Virus record (IMG/VR): IMGVR_UViG_3300037089_000073
Coordinates: 1-39,619 of that record
Source of the DNA: a virus
Strand: one strand, 5' to 3'
Length of the DNA stretch: 39,619 nt
Shown: positions 15,532-25,000 of the stretch, piece after piece
Position numbering within the stretch: the stretch's first letter is position 1
Layout of the letters: the number at the start of each line of letters is the position of its first letter
Translations under genes and position numbers: made by a program
The notes under the pieces: model-generated
Database searches by the model: none
The model's input: only the letters and a program-made list of their open reading frames with translations
What the model was told of the DNA's origin: nothing

Positions 15532-17361
15532 ATGCCCCAGTGGGATTTCAAGGTCAACAACGATATGTCCAACCCGATGAGGGCAATGGGCAGTGATCTG
15601 AACAATCTCGATGCAGGTATCAAGACCGCTACTACCAACATAGACAAGATGGAGAGGGCTATGAAGCTCGAAGCCCTCTCCAAGGCAAGCCCGATCCAGC
15701 AGCAACTTGGGTACATGAAGATGTACCGTGAGGACTTACAGAGGGCAAAAGCAGCGTCCGATGATGCAGCTGAGCACGGGTTCTTCAAGAAGCTCTTTGG
15801 TGCCGAAGGGTTCTTTGCTGCTGAGCAGATCGAGAAGGTAGTCCACTACACCCACGTGATCTTCGAGTGGGGTGAAAAACTACTCGAAGCCGGAGCCAAG
15901 GCTAATGAGTTCAAGGAAGAAGCCCTAGGCACCCTCAAGGTGATGACCGGTTCAGGGGACTTGGCTGAAGAGGAGTTCGAGAAACTCAAGATGCTAGCCA
16001 AGGGTACGGCGATGACCAAGACCGAGGTCATGGCTGAGTACCGAGACTTGTTCAGCTTCGCCCAGAACTATGGCACCAAAGCCACAGAGGATGTCATCTC
16101 CGCTGGTGCTGACATCCAAAAGTTGTTGGGTACTGGAGCCCAGCAGGCCTTCATAGGAGTAGTCCGCAATATTGACGCGATGGGTGGCCTCAACGAGAGG
16201 TTGATCCGACAGCTCAGGGAAGTCGGTATCGCCACCCCCAGTAGATTGTACGAGGCCCTAGCGGGTCAACTACACACGAGCGTCAAGGGCGTCCAGAACC
16301 TCATCAAGGCTGGTAGAGTATCCAAGGAAGTCAGCATCAATGCCCTCTTGGATCTGGTCAACACTGGAATCAACAAGGGCGAGGGCGTTGGGTTCTACGC
16401 TCTCGAGAAGAGTGCCGAGTCAGTCGACGACCAACTCAAGAACCTCAAAGAGTCTTTCCAGGACATCTTCACATCAGTTGACACCAAGACTGTGGCACAA
16501 GCCCTCAAGGATCTAGCTGAGTCCTTCAATCCCGCTACGCAAAGTGGCCAAGAGCTGAGGGCAGCAGCCCAGCAAGCTTTTGAAGTCGTAATCGCTGGGG
16601 CTAAATTTGCTCGTGATCACATGAGTGAATTCCTCACTGTGGCTCGTGGCGTCGTGTGGACTCTCAAAGAGATGTGGGCGGTGGCTAAGTTAGTTACTGA
16701 GCCTATAGCTCTGATAACCACAGGGCACACCTGGGAAGGCCAAGCCAAGATTCAGAAGGATCAGGCTAGCAAGGAAGCTGCAACCAAGGCGGAGATCGAA
16801 CGTAACACTATGCTTGCTGATGAGTTGCAAGCCAAACTTAATGCCAAGTTGGGTCCCAATGAGCAACTCGAAGCAACTACAGGTAAGTTTGCAACCTCTG
16901 GTGAGAACGCTGGTAGGGCCTTCCATGACAAGTTCATTGAAGGTGCAAACATGGCAGGTGCCTCGGCTGACCTACATAACATCTGGAAGACGGCTAACCA
17001 AGAGCACAGCCCATCGATTCTATGGGAACATCATGGGAGTAACTCAGCAGCTGGCTTCAATCTAGGGTTCAGTCGCAATGTCCACATGGCCCTCCCAGCC
17101 CACTTGGGTACTGGGTTCGGCTTCCACACAGGTGCCCAAGCTGGCTTTGGGTTACCCCCAGTAGCTCATACAGGGTTTGGCCCTCAGTCCTTCGGTGGGG
17201 TTGCAGCTGGAGGTGCCCCCAACATCAATATCACCATCGAGAACAAGTTCGCTGGAGGTGCCCCGACTACCCCAGAGCAGACGGCTCAGGTTAACGAGTC
17301 CATGCGTCAAAGCATGCGTAACGCAGCCCTTCAACTCTTCGCGGAGATGCGTCATGGCTAA
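15532..17361 (+). CDS. Tail tape measure protein
   Basis: The 609-residue product is long, helical, rich in Ala, Lys and Glu, and follows the chaperone pair. It begins with a coiled-coil region (MSNPMRAMGSDLNNLDAGIKT, residues 10-70) and has a central tape-measure-type region (LAEEEFEKLKMLAKGTAM, VRNIDAMGGLNERLIRQLREVG). The C-terminus is Gly/Phe/His-rich. Using the usual 0.15 nm per residue, a tail of roughly 90 nm would be expected; this is an inference. Its end overlaps the next gene by eight bases. Confidence 0.85.
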   Translation: MPQWDFKVNNDMSNPMRAMGSDLNNLDAGIKTATTNIDKMERAMKLEALSKASPIQQQLGYMKMYREDLQRAKAASDDAAEHGFFKKLFGAEGFFAAEQIEKVVHYTHVIFEWGEKLLEAGAKANEFKEEALGTLKVMTGSGDLAEEEFEKLKMLAKGTAMTKTEVMAEYRDLFSFAQNYGTKATEDVISAGADIQKLLGTGAQQAFIGVVRNIDAMGGLNERLIRQLREVGIATPSRLYEALAGQLHTSVKGVQNLIKAGRVSKEVSINALLDLVNTGINKGEGVGFYALEKSAESVDDQLKNLKESFQDIFTSVDTKTVAQALKDLAESFNPATQSGQELRAAAQQAFEVVIAGAKFARDHMSEFLTVARGVVWTLKEMWAVAKLVTEPIALITTGHTWEGQAKIQKDQASKEAATKAEIERNTMLADELQAKLNAKLGPNEQLEATTGKFATSGENAGRAFHDKFIEGANMAGASADLHNIWKTANQEHSPSILWEHHGSNSAAGFNLGFSRNVHMALPAHLGTGFGFHTGAQAGFGLPPVAHTGFGPQSFGGVAAGGAPNINITIENKFAGGAPTTPEQTAQVNESMRQSMRNAALQLFAEMRHG

Positions 17362-17983
17362 CATTGACACTAAGACCCTACAACCCTTCTGGGTTCGTCA
17401 CTCTATGCCAGAGAACTTTCTGGTATGGAACCCCATCGTCAACCCTTGGGACGTCGTGTTCCTCAATGGGTTCGCTCTACCTGGGGTGAGTAAGGTTGAG
17501 GTCTCAGGTGCTAGGAAGCTGGACGTCAAGCAATCTGCTGGACGCCACTTCAGCACCGTCACTGATATGGGATACAAACCCATAGATGTGATTGTAACTA
17601 CTACAATCTGGACTCCTCAACAGTGGATTGATTGGCAACTCAACATCCTTCCTATGATTGAGCCACTCCCCAATGCCACCTACTCGAAGAAGCCTGACTC
17701 GTACAACATCGTGCATCCAGCTACTCAGAGTCGTGGGGTTCAGGCTATCTGTATTGAGACTCTCACAGGGCCCCACCCAAGTCATTTGGGTTGGAGTGCG
17801 AGAGAATTCAAGATCAAAGCCATCCAGTGGAGCAAGGCCTTCCAAGCTTCAGCAACCAACACGGTCAAGGGTGGGGCAATCAATCCTCAATCCAATGCTC
17901 AGACCGGGAACAAGAACAAGCCCTCTAAGATCAAAGTCCCAGCGGCTCCCAACCCCTTCCCCACGGCCCCTGTCCACGACTAA
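17354..17983 (+). CDS. Tail / baseplate protein, 209 aa
   Basis: I choose ATG 17354, inside the final codons of the tape measure gene. The alpha/beta protein (WVRHSMPENFLVWNPIVNPWDVVFLNG, IDVIVTTTIWTPQQW) begins with two Trp-rich stretches and ends in a flexible Lys/Pro/Asn tail. In contractile-tailed phages a protein joining tube to baseplate hub is encoded here. I do not recognise the family with certainty. Confidence 0.6.
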   Translation: MANIDTKTLQPFWVRHSMPENFLVWNPIVNPWDVVFLNGFALPGVSKVEVSGARKLDVKQSAGRHFSTVTDMGYKPIDVIVTTTIWTPQQWIDWQLNILPMIEPLPNATYSKKPDSYNIVHPATQSRGVQAICIETLTGPHPSHLGWSAREFKIKAIQWSKAFQASATNTVKGGAINPQSNAQTGNKNKPSKIKVPAAPNPFPTAPVHD

Positions 17984-17986
17984 TCC

Positions 17987-18679
17987 ATGCCACTTATCAC
18001 CGTCAACGACCAACCCCTACTCTCAGGGGAGATCAGGATGCCCCGCGTTGGGGTGTTCAATGGCGATCTAGTCGTTGACACACCCACGGACTTGACTGGC
18101 CCCATCCTTCTCAAGACGGATGACAATAGGTTCTCTCTCAAGGGCGTAGCTTTCAGGGAGGGGCCTTTCACTCAGAAGCTCAAGCTCAGGTTCGTAGGAG
18201 GAGCCGGAGGGCTCGATACACTAGTCCCTCCAAAGGCCTTCGACGGGTACACAGTGAGATCCATTCTGATAGATACCCTCGCCGCCTGTGGTGAAACCCT
18301 AGCTGCAACCGCCGACAAGAACCTCTTGAATATCTTCCTCACCAAATGGGTACGACTAGCTCAAACGGGCAAAGACGTTGTGAAGAGCCTGCTAGAGCTA
18401 AACAATGGGGCAAGCTGGCGCATCATCCCAGACGGTACCTTCTTCGCCACAATGAACGAGCCTTGGCCATCCGTGAGTGATGACCAGTTTGATTTGGCAA
18501 CCTGGAACCGCTCCGAGGGTTGGGCGGTCATTGGTAGCCAACAACCCTTCGCTCTCCCAGGACAGACCATCACCATCACGGACGGTACTGACTTCCAAAG
18601 CACTCAAGAGATCTCTTATCTAATCCACTCAATCGAAGCGGATAAGGTCAGAACCCACCTGTACTTCGAGGATGTATGA
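17987..18679 (+). CDS. Baseplate hub protein, probable
   Basis: The 230-residue product has a beta-rich N-terminus (LITVNDQPLLSGEIRMPRVGVF, DLVVDTP), then a helix-plus-beta region (DGYTVRSILIDTLAACGETL, ELNNGASWRIIPDGTFFATM). That pattern is typical of hub proteins that carry the tail spike, such as Mu gp44 types. It lies before an OB-fold-like spike gene and overlaps it by four bases. Confidence 0.55.
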   Translation: MPLITVNDQPLLSGEIRMPRVGVFNGDLVVDTPTDLTGPILLKTDDNRFSLKGVAFREGPFTQKLKLRFVGGAGGLDTLVPPKAFDGYTVRSILIDTLAACGETLAATADKNLLNIFLTKWVRLAQTGKDVVKSLLELNNGASWRIIPDGTFFATMNEPWPSVSDDQFDLATWNRSEGWAVIGSQQPFALPGQTITITDGTDFQSTQEISYLIHSIEADKVRTHLYFEDV

Positions 18680-19188
18680 GCGATCTGACTGACCGCAGCA
18701 AGGAAGATCTAGAGTTCTTCATCGACCGACGTACGGCCAAGTATGACTACGCCTTGGTTTATTCATACATTGTAGTCAGTCAGAACTCCAATGGGACTAT
18801 CGAAGTCCAGCCGGAAGATCCATCGAGAACACCACCCCTCTCAAGTGTGGAGATCTTCTATGACAACCCAGCTACCAAGGTAACTCTCAAGAAGGGTGCC
18901 ATCTGTCGAGTCAGATTCGTCAATGGTGATCCCAAGCGTCCAGAGGCCTTCGGGTTCAAGCACGGAGACTACACTCTCTTGGAACTAGGTGAGGGTGGGT
19001 TCCCACTTGCAGTCCAAGGAGGGGTCGTCTCAGTAGGAGGGGTTGGTTTAGTAGCCACCTTCGCTGGTGCTGGAGTCCTTACCGCCGGAACACCCCTCCC
19101 CTGTGTTCTTGGTACAGTTACGAATCCAATAGGTGGTTGGCCAGGCTACATCATGATCCCTGGCACCTCGAAAGTGAAGGGCAGGTAG
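18676..19188 (+). CDS. Baseplate spike/assembly protein, gpV/gp45-like
   Basis: The start overlaps the previous stop (ATGA). The 170-residue product has a helical N-terminus (TDRSKEDLEFFIDRRT) and an OB-fold-like beta region (YSYIVVSQNSNGTIEVQPED, GAICRVRFVNGDPKRPEAFGF) in which strand and turn order resembles gp45/gpV spike proteins. Gly/Val-rich repeats follow (VVSVGGVGLVATFAGAG). No His-x-His iron-binding tip motif is visible, so a separate tip protein may exist. Confidence 0.6.
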   Translation: MSDLTDRSKEDLEFFIDRRTAKYDYALVYSYIVVSQNSNGTIEVQPEDPSRTPPLSSVEIFYDNPATKVTLKKGAICRVRFVNGDPKRPEAFGFKHGDYTLLELGEGGFPLAVQGGVVSVGGVGLVATFAGAGVLTAGTPLPCVLGTVTNPIGGWPGYIMIPGTSKVKGR

Positions 19189-19674
19189 ATGCCTACAACC
19201 ACCACAGTACTCGGTGAGTTCGATCTGTCCGCCATGTATCCAACCATGGTGAGTCTGATCGCTGCTATGGATGCAGACGCGGCTGCAAGGCTACAAGGAG
19301 CCTTGTCAGTATCAGGTCAGATATCGGTAACCCCTCCCTCCTTCAGTGCGATGGCAGAAGCTCTCGCCTCTGTTTCAGCTCAACTCCAAGCAGGAGGTGT
19401 GAGCTTAAGCTTTGCTGTTCAAGCTCAGATCATTGCAGATCTCGAAGCAATGATTGCTTTGATGGCCGCTTTGACAGCCGCTTTTGGATTCACTTCAGCC
19501 AAAGCAGAGGTCTTTACCACTGACGGCCCCGCTGTTGAGTTTGGGGGTGCGGTACAAGCTCAAGCGGGTGCAGGTATTCAGGGCGGACTACCTTCAGATC
19601 GTCTTCAATCCGTGGTCATCATGACCCGTTACCCAGCCTTTATCGAAGCCTTCTTCAAGGTGTTCCTCGCGTGA
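19189..19674 (+). CDS. Hypothetical baseplate-region protein, 161 aa
   Basis: This Ala/Ser-rich helical protein begins one base after the previous stop. It has long amphipathic or weakly hydrophobic segments (SLIAAMDADAAARLQGALSV, IADLEAMIALMAALTAAFGF). The second could be a membrane-active stretch. The position between spike and gp46-like genes suggests a baseplate or spike-associated part. No family recognised. Confidence 0.55.
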   Translation: MPTTTTVLGEFDLSAMYPTMVSLIAAMDADAAARLQGALSVSGQISVTPPSFSAMAEALASVSAQLQAGGVSLSFAVQAQIIADLEAMIALMAALTAAFGFTSAKAEVFTTDGPAVEFGGAVQAQAGAGIQGGLPSDRLQSVVIMTRYPAFIEAFFKVFLA

Positions 19675-19684
19675 GGGTAAGACT

Positions 19685-20110
19685 ATGCCAGCAAACTTTG
19701 GAGTAGACATCAGTATGAACATCTCAGGGAGCTTCCCTGACTTAGATCCTACTGGAAAGCTTGTAGTCGGTAATCAGCTCCTACAACAGGCGCTGATCAA
19801 TAGGCTCTTCTGCGACAAGGGTTCATACCTTCAAAGCCCAGACTTCGGGATCAACCTTGCAGCCTATGAGAACGCAGCTCTGTCCAAGGACTTCAGTACG
19901 AGTGGGTTGGCGTCAATCATTGAGCATGAGCTCCAGAAGGACGTCCGTGTACCCACAGTGGATGCCAAGGTTACCTTCAGTCAAGCCTCGATGACTCTCA
20001 ACATCGTCATCCAGGTCACCCCAGTGAACAGCGGGGACTTCACACTCACCATCTCCCAAGTCAGTCAGGGGAGCAACTTCCAGGTCTACTTTAACCAATC
20101 GGCGGCGTAA
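19685..20110 (+). CDS. Baseplate wedge protein, Mu gp46 / gp25-like
   Basis: The 141-residue product has the plan of gp25-like and gp46-like wedge proteins: an N-terminal region with VGNQLLQQALINRLFCDKGSYL, then DFGINLAAYENAA, then a C-terminal beta part (VTFSQASMTLNIVIQVTPVN). The next gene is a clear baseplate J protein, as in Mu (gp46-gp47). It begins 10 bases after the preceding stop. Confidence 0.7.
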   Translation: MPANFGVDISMNISGSFPDLDPTGKLVVGNQLLQQALINRLFCDKGSYLQSPDFGINLAAYENAALSKDFSTSGLASIIEHELQKDVRVPTVDAKVTFSQASMTLNIVIQVTPVNSGDFTLTISQVSQGSNFQVYFNQSAA

Positions 20111-20112
20111 TT

Positions 20113-21342
20113 ATGGCCCTCACCCTGCAAGACACACTAGACGCGACCAACAGCACGATCATCTCGGCTGACAACCAAACGCCCCAAATCGAGCTGGATT
20201 ACTTGGGAGTCATGCTGAGCTTCCTGAGCACACCTCAGTTCGGGAGCTTCCCGGTTAATACTTGGGAGGACGGGAGCCCTCTCAAAGGGTTCCTACAAGC
20301 CGACTCCCATGTCATCGCTGACTTGTCCTCTACGATGTACAATGTCATCTCTGGAGGCATCCTAGACCTCGCAGAAGGTCAGTGGTTGGACTTCTGGGGT
20401 GAAGGTCAGTACCAAGAGACAAGGCACCCAGCTATTCAGGAAGTGGGTTACGTTTGGGTCACAGTAGCTTCTGCTCTCACCCTCGCCGCTGGTGAGCTCA
20501 CCGTGGGTGCTGGCCCAGCTGAGCAGTACACGAGTGTCCAAGCCTCTACGGATTCCAATGGGAACACCATTTACATCCCAGCAGGGGTGAGCATCTCCTC
20601 AGGATCCTATCCCTTCCAAGCTCGAATCATTGTCCAAGCATTGGATATCTCCCCTGGAAGTGTGGGGTTCGTGTCACCAGGGGCCATCAATGTCATCGTC
20701 AGCCCCAACATTCCAGGGGCTAGTGTAACCAACCTGAACCCAGACAACACAGGGGCATGGGAGCTGGTTCACGGAGAAGACACCGAGAGCGATGCTTCAT
20801 ACCGAGCAAGGCTCAAGTCCAAGTGGCCCTCAATCGCTCTCCTCAGGGGCGGGACGCTAGCCGCATGGGGGTTCTGGATCACAGCCAGTGATCCCAAGGT
20901 GGCGAGGTTCAACGTCCTTGAGAACGTCCCCTCAGGTGGTCAGGTTACCATCTACATCGATCCCCCTGCTGAGGTGCCCACAGTGGACTTGTTCCTCAAC
21001 GGGGATGGAACCTCGGCTCACCCAGCCAATAGACCCTTGTGTACGACGGCCAATGTGTTTGGGGTTTCGGATACCTCTATCTCAATTACAGGCCAGGTCT
21101 ATGTCCCTACCAAGTGGAAGGTTCAAGCTCAAGCCGCATTTGAGACAGCAGTAGCCAAGCTTGCTGGGCTGGTACCCATCGGGTCGACCATCTACCTGTC
21201 AACCATCATCGGGTTCATTCAAGCGAGCTCTCACGTTGATCACAGTGAGAATGTGCAGCTCAATGGAAGTCCCTCTGACATCGTTTTAGGTACCAACGCG
21301 GTACCAGTATTCGCAGATAACCTCACCTGGATCGGGTTCTAA
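20113..21342 (+). CDS. Baseplate J protein, Mu gp47-like
   Basis: The 409-residue product shows the baseplate J family pattern: helical N-terminus (SADNQTPQIELDYLGVML), the segment GQWLDFWGEGQYQETRHPA, beta strands (VGYVWVTVASALTLAAG), and EDTESDASYRARLKSKWPS, the conserved 'E-T-D-x-x-x-R-x-R-x-x-x-x' part. The C-terminal half is alpha/beta repeats. It joins the wedge to the tail hub. The gene starts two bases after the wedge gene. Confidence 0.85.
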   Translation: MALTLQDTLDATNSTIISADNQTPQIELDYLGVMLSFLSTPQFGSFPVNTWEDGSPLKGFLQADSHVIADLSSTMYNVISGGILDLAEGQWLDFWGEGQYQETRHPAIQEVGYVWVTVASALTLAAGELTVGAGPAEQYTSVQASTDSNGNTIYIPAGVSISSGSYPFQARIIVQALDISPGSVGFVSPGAINVIVSPNIPGASVTNLNPDNTGAWELVHGEDTESDASYRARLKSKWPSIALLRGGTLAAWGFWITASDPKVARFNVLENVPSGGQVTIYIDPPAEVPTVDLFLNGDGTSAHPANRPLCTTANVFGVSDTSISITGQVYVPTKWKVQAQAAFETAVAKLAGLVPIGSTIYLSTIIGFIQASSHVDHSENVQLNGSPSDIVLGTNAVPVFADNLTWIGF

Positions 21343-21344
21343 AG

Positions 21345-22001
21345 ATGCCAAGTCCCCGCCAATATGTGAACTTCCAACCAGACTCACAACCTGGGTTCCT
21401 CCAAGGCTATCAAAGCAGAGCCTTGGGTGCGGGTATGGGGTACTTCAAGGATTGGTACGTTGAGGTCAACATCGTAGGTGTGAGATCTAGGTTCCTTGGG
21501 GTGTGCCCAGCAGACGCTCTCGCATACCATGGAGACGAGCGTTCACTCGATAGATACGTGGGGGACACGGATGATATCTATCGAACCCGTCTAGTCGACG
21601 CATGGCAGCTCTGGACATTCGCAGGGACAGCCTACGGTATCATCAAACAGCTCAACTCAGCTGGATTCAATCACATCTACATTGAAGAGGGGGCTACCTT
21701 CGGGCCTGATCACTCTCAGTGGTGGAAGTTCTGGGTCATCATCGACGACACTTTCGATCATGTGTTCGGGAGTGTGGCTTGGTTCATGGGCGACGGTTAC
21801 CTCATGGGTGGAGGGAAGAACCTTGGGTTCACGAACAACCCTCCCAATGAGAGCTCTATCCGTCCCATCATCAACAAGTGGAAGCCAGCCACAACGATTC
21901 TTGCTCAAGTCATAGTCATCCTAGATGGTTGGGTCATGGGCGATCCTCTCGTACTCATGGGTGATGGTCATCTTCTTGGGGGAACGGCGGTAAATATCTA
22001 A
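21345..22001 (+). CDS. Tail protein, P2 gpI / Mu gp48-like
   Basis: The 218-residue product follows baseplate J, where P2 gpI/Mu gp48-type proteins are encoded. It has the conserved [27 protein letters not shown] region used for wedge binding and a Gly-rich C-terminus with repeated [21 protein letters not shown] stretches. Its stop overlaps the fibre start by one base. Family assignment is by position, length and the Trp-rich helical segment. Confidence 0.65.
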   Translation: MPSPRQYVNFQPDSQPGFLQGYQSRALGAGMGYFKDWYVEVNIVGVRSRFLGVCPADALAYHGDERSLDRYVGDTDDIYRTRLVDAWQLWTFAGTAYGIIKQLNSAGFNHIYIEEGATFGPDHSQWWKFWVIIDDTFDHVFGSVAWFMGDGYLMGGGKNLGFTNNPPNESSIRPIINKWKPATTILAQVIVILDGWVMGDPLVLMGDGHLLGGTAVNI

Positions 22002-25000
22002 TGGCAACCGGGCCAAAGTGGGCAAACGATGTCATCAACTCCATCGGCGCAACTGGGCCGAGCGGGAATACATGGCCTTCTAATCTTCCTGCTGATCCTG
22101 TTGCTCCTACTGGCTACCCGCCGGTGGTTGAAGCAAGTCCAGCACCTCCCGTACCAGTCTCACCTGTGTGGGCACCACAACCATTCATGCTCGCTTCGGG
22201 CCCCTCTGGGGTAACGACGTGGCCTGAAGACTTGTTCCCAGAGCAAGGTGTCACCGGCGCGACAGGTGCAACAGGGCCAGTAGCAGCAACAGGGCCCACA
22301 GGAGATCAAGGAACCACTGGCCCCACAGGACAGACCGGTCAAATGGGCCCCACAGGGCCTGGTGGTGGTGCTTCAGGGCCTACAGGTACAACTGGGCCTA
22401 CAGGAATTCAAGGCCCCACAGGAATCACTGGCCCGACTGGCCCGCAGGGCACGACAGGTACAACTGGGCCTACAGGAATTCAAGGCCCCACAGGAATCAC
22501 TGGCCCGACTGGCCCGCAGGGCACGACAGGCCCCACAGGATTACAAGGTACAACAGGGCCTACTGGGGCAACCGGAACTACAGGTTCCACTGGCCCGGTA
22601 CCATCGAGCCCTCAACTGTATGTGACTGCTAATGAGAGCACCTCTGTTAGAAGGGTTCTCACCTATACAGATGCAGTAGATCATACAGTAGCTGTAGGGA
22701 CTCAAGGAGTTTACTCTGATTGCTGCTGGGACGGGGTAAATCACATCTACATCACCAACCCAGGTTCAGGGACTGTTTCCAGAATCCTCATCTCTACAGG
22801 TTTGGTTGATGCAACCATCACAGTCGGGACGACACCAGCGGGGGTCTGCTGGGATGGTGCCAACCATGTCTATGTTTGCAACCGAGGTGACAACACTGTC
22901 TCTCGAATCAACATCACGACTGGGTTGGTTGATGCAACTACCACGGTAGGTACTAATCCAGTCAGGTGTTGCTGGGATGGTGCCAACCATGTCTATATTG
23001 CCAACGCCCCTGGAACGGTATCAACGATCTTGATCTCGTCTGGGTTAGTCGACAACACGATAAATGTTGGATCCTATCGTACTCTTTGGGGTATGTGCTG
23101 GGATGGCGGGCTCTATGTCTATGTTACTTTCAACAGTGCTACTGATGGCGGGCTCTATCGGATCCTCATCTCAACGGGAGCTGTCAGTCAAGTCTACTTG
23201 ACCGGTGATCCAACGGCCATTTGCTGGGATGGTGCCAATCACCTCTACTCATCCAATTCTACAGCTAGCACGGTTTCGAGGATCTTAGTTTCCTCTGGTG
23301 CAGTAGTCTCAACGATCAGTGTTGGAACTGGCCCTGCAGGCATCTGTTACGATGGTGCCAACCATGTCTATGTCATCAACAACAATGACAACACCCTCTC
23401 GAGGATCGCTGTCTCAACTGGGTTGGTTGACAACACCTTCGGTTCATTACCAGGAGGGATCAGTATCTGCTGGAACGGGATGGATAGCCTTCTCGGGCCT
23501 ACAGGGCCCACAGGAAACCAAGGAACTACAGGCCCAACGGGCCCAATAGGAGCAACCGGTATCGGAGCCACAGGAGCGACTGGTCACACAGGTGCGACAG
23601 GCCCTACCGGATCTTTGGGTAACACAGGCCCAACTGGAATCCAAGGCCCAACTGGTGTGACGGGTGGTACGGGCCCACAAGGAGCGACTGGTGCGGGTGT
23701 CACAGGAGCCACAGGTATTCAAGGGCCCACAGGGCCACAAGCTAACACCGGCCCAACTGGAGCGACTGGATTACAAGGCCCCACTGGAACAACAGGGCCC
23801 ACAGGAAACCAAGGAACTACAGGCCCCACTGGTACACAAGGTCTCTACGGTGGTGGGGCAACGATGCCCTACAACTTTAGTACAACTACAACGATCAGTG
23901 ATCCTGGAACCGGTTTCCTTCGTCTAAACAACTCAACTCAGAACATAGCGTCTCACTTACTTATAAGTGATTTTGATGCAGGCGGCCCCGTTGATGAAAC
24001 AAATATCCTCTTCTCAATCGTTGCTGGTAGTACAGTGCGATTGGTTAATAGAGTTAATCCTACTCAATTCCTTACCTTCACTGTTTCAAGCGTAACCAAT
24101 CCAAGTGGTTACTTTAACTTCACAGTAACAAACCTCACCTATAGTTCGGCTAGCCCATTCTCTAACAGTGAGCCATTACTCGTGATGGTAGATTACCCTG
24201 GTGTACCAGGGTTAAATGGGGCAACAGGGCCTACTGGTCACACCGGTACGACAGGGCCTACCGGTGGTATAGGGCCAACAGGAGGGATTGGCCCAACCGG
24301 TGAGACTGGTATTCAAGGAAACACAGGTGCAGGTGTCACTGGTGCGACTGGTGTTGCTGGAACCAATGGAATTACAGGAGCCACAGGTGCAACCGGTGCA
24401 ACCGGTGCATCAGGTTCGGTAGCGGCGACAGGCCCAAGTGGATCATCTGGCCCTACGGGAGCTACAGGGCCTCAAGGGGTGTTCGGAGGTGCAATCACTC
24501 TAGATTACCTATTCAATACAACACTTGGAGGGTCACCAACACCTAGTTACGTATCTTTCAATAGCTCTGGCCCCGCTTCGGTCACTGTAATCACCATCAA
24601 CCAAACTAATGTCAATTCAATTTCTGTCAGTAGTTTACTTGTTAGCGCTCTTGCTGTGGGTGGTAAGATCCGAATCTCGAGTAAAACCACTGATACTAAA
24701 TGGGACACCTACTTAATCACCAGCGTAGCCTCCGGTGGGGGTGTCTCCACAGTGGGGGTGTCCATTCTAGCAGAGAGTAGTGGTACCCTGCAGTTCGCCA
24801 CTAATGATCCTGTTTTGATAATGATAGACTCTCCTGGAGCTACAGGCCCCACAGGTACGACAGGGCCTACTGGAGGAACTGGCCCGCAGGGTACGACAGG
24901 CCCTACAGGAGGAACGGGGCCTACAGGAACTCAAGGAACCACGGGGCCTACAGGAACTCAAGGAACCACGGGGCCTACAGGAACTCAAGGAACCACGGGG

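Noticed and set aside
22385-24996. Regular direct repeats that could be mistaken for a CRISPR array
   Set aside because: Units are contiguous, multiples of nine bases, lack spacers and encode collagen triplets.
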